A model generated the notes under the pieces. The model had not been told where the DNA came from. It worked only from the letters and a program-made list of their open reading frames with translations, and ran no database searches. A stretch of DNA of 20,839 bases from an uncultured Parafilimonas sp. GTDB lineage: Bacteria; Bacteroidota; Bacteroidia; Chitinophagales; Chitinophagaceae. The position numbers and the translations under genes are program-made. This document shows, one piece after another, positions 16,570 to 20,839 of this stretch (within the stretch, counting starts at the first letter, position 1; every line of letters starts with the position of its first letter). The stretch is taken from NCBI GenBank assembly GCA_937892395.1, contig CALAGJ010000196.1, positions 1 through 20,839 of the forward strand. Reading direction: 5' to 3'.

Positions 16570-16836
16570 GGGAATACAATTTGGTGAGCAATATAGGAAA
16601 TGGGGTTTTCAAAAATATATCTCAATAGCGATTCACTAAATTTTTACTACTATTCAATTGAATGCTAAGAGAAAAAAACGATAAATATAAATGCAAAGCT
16701 GTAACAATAATGAAATTATAAAATGGTAGCACTTAACGCTCTATCTGGCTAAATTGCTTTGAGAAGTTTTTTTAAGATGCATTCAACTTGTCAAAGAATA
16801 ATATTTTTGTTGCATTTGTATTTTCATTTTTTTTGA
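16570..16836. other. Divergent intergenic region between the Rieske oxygenase gene and priA
   Basis: 267 bp, AT-rich, no coding frame. It has -7-like boxes in both directions: TATTTTTG on plus at 16802-16809 facing priA, and the same octamer on minus at 16610-16617 facing the oxygenase. Neither has a TTTG at the expected -33 spacing. A 12-bp palindrome ATTCAATTGAAT sits at 16652-16663 and could be a dimer-binding operator; this is speculative. Confidence 0.35.
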
Positions 16837-19299
16837 ATGATGAACGAGCTGTTCGCAAATGAACAAACCTATTACGCAGAAATAATTATTCCACTTGCAC
16901 TGCCAAAGAATTATACTTGGAGCATACCCCAGCCATATGTTAGTATGCTACAACCGGGTATGCGTGTAGAAGTAGAATTGAGGAAAAAAAGATATGCCGG
17001 GATTGTAAAAAAAATTCACACAGATAAGCCCTCCAGTTTTGAACCCAGACCTATACAAAATGTTTTGGATACAGAGCCACTCATCACCCTCCACCAGCTC
17101 CGGCTTTGGCAGTGGATGGCCCAATACTATATGTGCAGCGAAGGGGAGGTAATGCAAGCAGCTTTACCATCTCATTTGAAGTTGAGCAGTGAAACCATTG
17201 TAGTTTGGAATGAAATGCACAACGAAGATTTTTCTGCTTTAGATAACAGAGAATATATTGTAGCAGAAGCCTTGAGTATTCGAAAGCAGCTTAACCTATC
17301 AGAAGTACAACTCCTATTAGATACTCATCAAGTATATCCTGTAATCAAAGAGTTGATAGCAAGACAGGTATGCTTTGTATGGGAAGAATTAAAAGAAAAA
17401 TACAAAGCGAAAACCGACAACTATGTAGTGCTGCATCCGGATTATCATCTTGAAGATAATTTGGAAAAACTACTCAACAATGGCACAAGAGCGCCAAAGC
17501 AAATGCAGTTATTGTTGGCTTTTTTACACCTTATAAAATCTGAAGGAGAAGTAACACAGGCTGCACTTCTAAAGAAAGCAGAAGCATCGGTAGCACAATT
17601 AAAAGGATTGGTAGATAAAGGCATTCTAAACATAGAAAAAAAATCTGTAAGCCGTGTAAAATCTTTAGCTCCTATAATAGCAATAGACTTCACTTTGTCT
17701 GAAGCACAGCAGCAAGCAGCTGCTGAAATAGAAAAAGAATGGGAAACAAAAAATGTATGTTTGCTACATGGCATCACCGGTAGTGGTAAAACACAAATCT
17801 ATATTCAACTCATAGAAAAAGTGATTCGTGCCAATGCACAGGCCTTGTATATGCTTCCAGAAATAGCACTCACCTCCCAACTCATTAGACGATTGGAAAA
17901 AAATTTTGGAGGTTATATTGCTGTTTATCACTCACGGTTTAATCCCCAGGAAAGGGTAGAACTCTGGAACAAGGTGAAAAGTGGTGAAATAAAAGTGTTG
18001 TTAGGAGCCAGATCTTCTTTGTTTTTGCCCTTTCAAAATCTTCAACTCATTATATCAGATGAAGAGCATGATAGTTCTTATAAACAACAAGATCCTGCAC
18101 CACGCTATCATGCCAGAGATGCTGCAATATTTTATGCCATTTCACTGCAAGCAAAAGTATTGCTGGGAAGTGCTACTCCTGCTATTGAAACCTACCATAA
18201 TGCTATGCAGCATAAGTTTGGATATGTTGCATTGAATGAAAGATTTGGCGCAGCCACTTTGCCTGAAATTATCATTACAGAAAAACCAATATCCAAGAAG
18301 GGGGCCGACAATTTTATTGGTCCACAAATGATGCAAGCATTGAGGGATTGTGTGCAGGAAAAAAAGCAGGCCATTGTTTTTCAAAACAGAAGAGGCTATG
18401 TGCCTTACATCAGTTGCGAAGGATGTGGCTGGATACCACAATGCCGCAATTGTGATGTTACGCTTACTTATCATAAAACAAAGCATAGCCTGTTGTGTCA
18501 CTACTGTGGTACTGATTATCCGGTTTTAAATATTTGTCCCGTATGTGGCAATGAAAAATTTGTAGTAAGAAATTTTGGTACAGAAAAATTAGAAGAAAGG
18601 CTGAGTGAAATCTTGCCGGGTATTCAAGTGGCTCGCATGGATTATGATACCACAAGAGGAAAGCATCAGCATGATCAAATGATTAAAGCCTTTGAGCAGC
18701 AGCGTATTCAAATACTTGCGGGCACACAAATGATTGTAAAAGGCTTAGACTTTGAGCATGTGCAATTGGTAGCTATACCGGATGCCGATAACCTTCTCTT
18801 TCATACAGACTTTAGGGTGAATGAGCGTGCATTTCAATTGATGGAGCAGGTAAGTGGAAGAGCAGGACGTACCAATAATAAAGGCAAAGTGCTCATACAA
18901 GTAAGCCAGGCAAAACATCCAGTGTTACAATTTTTACAAACGCATGACTATGAATCATTTTATAATTGGGAATTGGAGATACGAAAGAAATACCAATATC
19001 CACCATTTGTAAGATTGGTGCATATCACTGTAAAGCATAGAGAAAAACATATTGCAGAGGAAGCATCACAATTGTTGGTGCGTGGTTTGGATGCATTTAA
19101 AAATCAAATAACCGGACCTGCACAACCACCTGTAGGAAGGGTAAGAAACAAATATATCTGGCAATTGATGATCAAACTTCCAAAAGATATACAGCGTATT
19201 GCAATTCTAAAAGAAACGATGCAGGAGCAAATGGGTATTTTATTATTCAATAAAAGATACAGTGGAGTTAGATTTGAATTAGATGTAGATCCTTTTTAA
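16837..19299 (+). CDS. priA: Replication restart helicase PriA
   Basis: 820-residue superfamily 2 helicase that recognises stalled forks and reloads the replisome. An N-terminal 3'-end-binding domain (about 12-115, YYAEIIIPLALPKNYTWSIP) is followed by a winged-helix region. Helicase motifs are complete: Walker A GITGSGKT (312-319, K318), Walker B variant DEEH (408-411), GSATP (444-448) and GRAGR (674-678). Eight cysteines in four CxxC pairs (527/530, 536/539, 554/557, 567/570) between the helicase lobes bind two zinc ions, as in characterised PriA. The length is a little above E. coli PriA (732 residues). Two ATGs are adjacent (MMNEL) and either could be used. Monocistronic and convergent with the CE4 deacetylase gene 42 bp away. 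Confidence 0.96.
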   Translation: MMNELFANEQTYYAEIIIPLALPKNYTWSIPQPYVSMLQPGMRVEVELRKKRYAGIVKKIHTDKPSSFEPRPIQNVLDTEPLITLHQLRLWQWMAQYYMCSEGEVMQAALPSHLKLSSETIVVWNEMHNEDFSALDNREYIVAEALSIRKQLNLSEVQLLLDTHQVYPVIKELIARQVCFVWEELKEKYKAKTDNYVVLHPDYHLEDNLEKLLNNGTRAPKQMQLLLAFLHLIKSEGEVTQAALLKKAEASVAQLKGLVDKGILNIEKKSVSRVKSLAPIIAIDFTLSEAQQQAAAEIEKEWETKNVCLLHGITGSGKTQIYIQLIEKVIRANAQALYMLPEIALTSQLIRRLEKNFGGYIAVYHSRFNPQERVELWNKVKSGEIKVLLGARSSLFLPFQNLQLIISDEEHDSSYKQQDPAPRYHARDAAIFYAISLQAKVLLGSATPAIETYHNAMQHKFGYVALNERFGAATLPEIIITEKPISKKGADNFIGPQMMQALRDCVQEKKQAIVFQNRRGYVPYISCEGCGWIPQCRNCDVTLTYHKTKHSLLCHYCGTDYPVLNICPVCGNEKFVVRNFGTEKLEERLSEILPGIQVARMDYDTTRGKHQHDQMIKAFEQQRIQILAGTQMIVKGLDFEHVQLVAIPDADNLLFHTDFRVNERAFQLMEQVSGRAGRTNNKGKVLIQVSQAKHPVLQFLQTHDYESFYNWELEIRKKYQYPPFVRLVHITVKHREKHIAEEASQLLVRGLDAFKNQITGPAQPPVGRVRNKYIWQLMIKLPKDIQRIAILKETMQEQMGILLFNKRYSGVRFELDVDPF

Positions 19300-19341
19300 T
19301 TCAATTAAATCCACCAACTTTATTCTACTATTAGCTTGACA

Positions 19342-20004
19342 TTATGCAGGTATAGATTTGAAAACAAATCCTCTCTCACTTAAATTATTTAATACTGTAG
19401 GCAAAGCTTTTTCCAATCTGGGCCATGCTTTATCACTGTCATGAAATACTACAATGCTGCCGGGTTTTACATTATTTATTACATTTTTTTCGCAGGTAGT
19501 GGCATCAATATTAGGATCAAAATCTCCACTCAATACATCCCACATTATGATCTTAAATTTGATATTGTCAATACCCCTTTCCCTCAAAAGCTTAGACTGA
19601 AAAGGAGATATTTTTCCATAAGGTGGTCTAAATAAATGAGAAGCAATATACCTCAGAGAAAAACCCACATCACTGATATAAGGCCCTGTATGGGATTGCC
19701 ATCCATTCAAATGTCTAAATGTGTGGTTGCCAGTACTATGCCCTCTATCTAAAATTTTTTGATATATCTGTGGAAATTTTTTCACGTTAGCTCCCACACA
19801 AAAAAATGTTGCTTTTGCTTTATATTGATCTAATAAATTCAATACAAAGGGTGTAATGGTTGGATGCGGTCCATCGTCAAATGTTAGATATATTTCATTG
19901 CATGCTGCGGGCATACTCCAGATTCTATCTTTATGAAATGCTCTTACAGCTTGTGGAGTTCTTACAAAATAAAACATGCGGGTAAAAATAAAAACCAAAT
20001 ACAT
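19342..20004 (-). CDS. CE4 polysaccharide deacetylase family protein
   Basis: 220-residue NodB-domain enzyme that removes acetyl groups from N-acetylated sugars in a polysaccharide. All five motifs are visible: TFDDGP (41-46, D43 base and D44 metal ligand), HSTGNHTFRH (89-98, metal ligands H94 and H98), RPPYG (126-130), WDVLSGDFD (155-163) and VVFHDS (185-190, H188). The metal triad is complete. The N-terminus (MYLVFIFTRMFYFV) is hydrophobic but short, so it may be a signal anchor; the ATG at residue 10 is an alternative start without it. Substrate could be peptidoglycan or a surface glycan; not decidable here. Divergent from the deacetylase-like gene that runs off the window, with 75 bp between them. 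Confidence 0.92.
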   Translation of the reverse strand: MYLVFIFTRMFYFVRTPQAVRAFHKDRIWSMPAACNEIYLTFDDGPHPTITPFVLNLLDQYKAKATFFCVGANVKKFPQIYQKILDRGHSTGNHTFRHLNGWQSHTGPYISDVGFSLRYIASHLFRPPYGKISPFQSKLLRERGIDNIKFKIIMWDVLSGDFDPNIDATTCEKNVINNVKPGSIVVFHDSDKAWPRLEKALPTVLNNLSERGFVFKSIPA

Positions 20005-20079
20005 TTTGTGGTTAAATGTTTATTCACATATTCAGATTTTATTTTAATGCCTTAACAACAAAACTTATATGTTTGAAAA

Positions 20080-20839
20080 ATGATATGGTTGTATTCAAAA
20101 TTTATTAGCAACAGACTTATTTATACTGCTGATATATTCATAGGTAAAGGGCAATACACCATAACTACAGATCAGTCAATCCTTTTTTCAGATCAGCTTT
20201 GTATCAACTATAGTAATGAAACTGGGGGTAGTAAATCATTGCAAATAATGCCACATGGTATTCTATCGGAAACAGTCATTGCGCAGCAAGAAATAAAAAT
20301 AAAATCTTGGCATCAACTTCCCATTTTTTTTGAAACAAATGGTTCAATCCCTTTTGATGTATTGGCCGCTTCTTTTTATCTCATCAGCAGGTATGAAGAA
20401 TATCTTCCCCATGAAAAAGACATGTATAACAGGTATGCACACACGAACTCACTGGCATACAGGGAAGGATTTTTAAACAAACCGCTGGTAAACACCTGGC
20501 TTAGGGATTTCCTGGAAAAACTACTGGCCAGGTTTCCGGGAACCCGGTACGAACTTCCTGCATTTACTTTTCTTCCTACTTATGATATTGACATTGCCTG
20601 GTCGTATAAGCACAAAGGATGGATGAGGAACCTGGGGGGCTTTATCAAAAAACCAACAACTGAAAGACTGAAGGTATTACTCGGATTGAAACAGGATCCG
20701 TTTAATTGTTATGATTACCTGGATGAATTACATAAACAATATAACCTTGACCCGGTATATTTCTTCCTGGTAGCAACATCTAAGAGTAATTACGACAAAA
20801 ATATTTCTCCCTTTGCAAAAGCCATGTTGCAGTTGATCC
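20080..20839 (+). CDS. Polysaccharide deacetylase-like protein, DUF7033 type (3' truncated by window)
   Basis: Open from the ATG at 20080 to the window end: 253 complete codons, no stop. An upstream ATG at 20069 stops after four codons, so 20080 is the start. The N-terminal half has PFDVLAASFYLISRYEEYLP (91-110), then YNRYAHTNSLAYREGFLNKPLVNTWL. I associate these with the domain preceding deacetylases in Bacteroidota (DUF7033 from memory). TYDIDIAWSYK (167-177) then matches the first metal-binding motif of a NodB-like domain (D169, D171). The remaining motifs lie beyond the window. Codon use changes near residue 104: none of the nine Leu codons before it is CTG, against 8 of 21 after, and Arg switches from AGA to mostly AGG. 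No signal peptide, so cytosolic or peripheral. Confidence 0.82.
   Translation, partial: MIWLYSKFISNRLIYTADIFIGKGQYTITTDQSILFSDQLCINYSNETGGSKSLQIMPHGILSETVIAQQEIKIKSWHQLPIFFETNGSIPFDVLAASFYLISRYEEYLPHEKDMYNRYAHTNSLAYREGFLNKPLVNTWLRDFLEKLLARFPGTRYELPAFTFLPTYDIDIAWSYKHKGWMRNLGGFIKKPTTERLKVLLGLKQDPFNCYDYLDELHKQYNLDPVYFFLVATSKSNYDKNISPFAKAMLQLI

Noticed and set aside
16652..16663. ATTCAATTGAAT palindrome as an operator
   Set aside because: A 12-bp AT-rich palindrome is expected by chance in this composition, and no regulator gene is adjacent.

Overview
The window looks like chromosomal DNA of an AT-rich Bacteroidota, most likely a Chitinophagaceae-type organism. Three things point there. The two tRNA genes have promoters of the Bacteroidota form (TTTG, 19-20 nt, TAnnTTTG). 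There is almost no Shine-Dalgarno signal. The gene families are those typical of the phylum: a Bacteroidota-type LptD barrel, an OstA-like protein, an MlaD-type MCE protein, an M1 peptidase with a secretory signal, and a DUF7033-like polysaccharide deacetylase. The genus is inferred from gene content and was not tested.

Layout. 177-938 is a short-chain dehydrogenase. A perfect 15-bp palindrome (982-1015) separates it from a two-gene unit, a HupE/UreJ-type membrane protein (1035-1616) and a secreted M1 metallopeptidase (1626-4010) closed by a terminator. 4011-4809 has no protein gene. It holds two divergent tRNA genes, Glu(UUC) on minus and a CAU tRNA on plus, each with a recognisable promoter and terminator.

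4810-11542 is an envelope-biogenesis block. LptD-like is on minus. Divergent from it on plus are an Amidase_3 cell-wall amidase, an MlaD/MCE lipid-transport protein and an OstA/LptA-like protein. Together they suggest coupled LPS export, lipid trafficking and peptidoglycan remodelling. The OstA-like gene carries an in-frame 60-bp tandem duplication in its linker.

11628-16569 is all on minus: a MarR regulator, a patatin-like lipase with a membrane insertion inside its catalytic domain, and a tightly coupled pair (4-bp overlap) of a Rieske non-heme iron oxygenase and an APC-family amino-acid permease. The pair reads as a small uptake-and-oxidation module of unknown substrate.

16837-19299 is priA (replication restart), convergent with a CE4 polysaccharide deacetylase (19342-20004). 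Divergent from that is a second deacetylase-like gene cut by the window end (20080 onward); its codon choice changes about a third of the way in.

I found no CRISPR array, insertion sequence, phage genes or obvious defence system. The least explained items are the HupE leader palindrome, the Rieske/permease pair, the patatin with internal membrane segments and the codon shift in the last gene. Most of the window is ordinary core genome.
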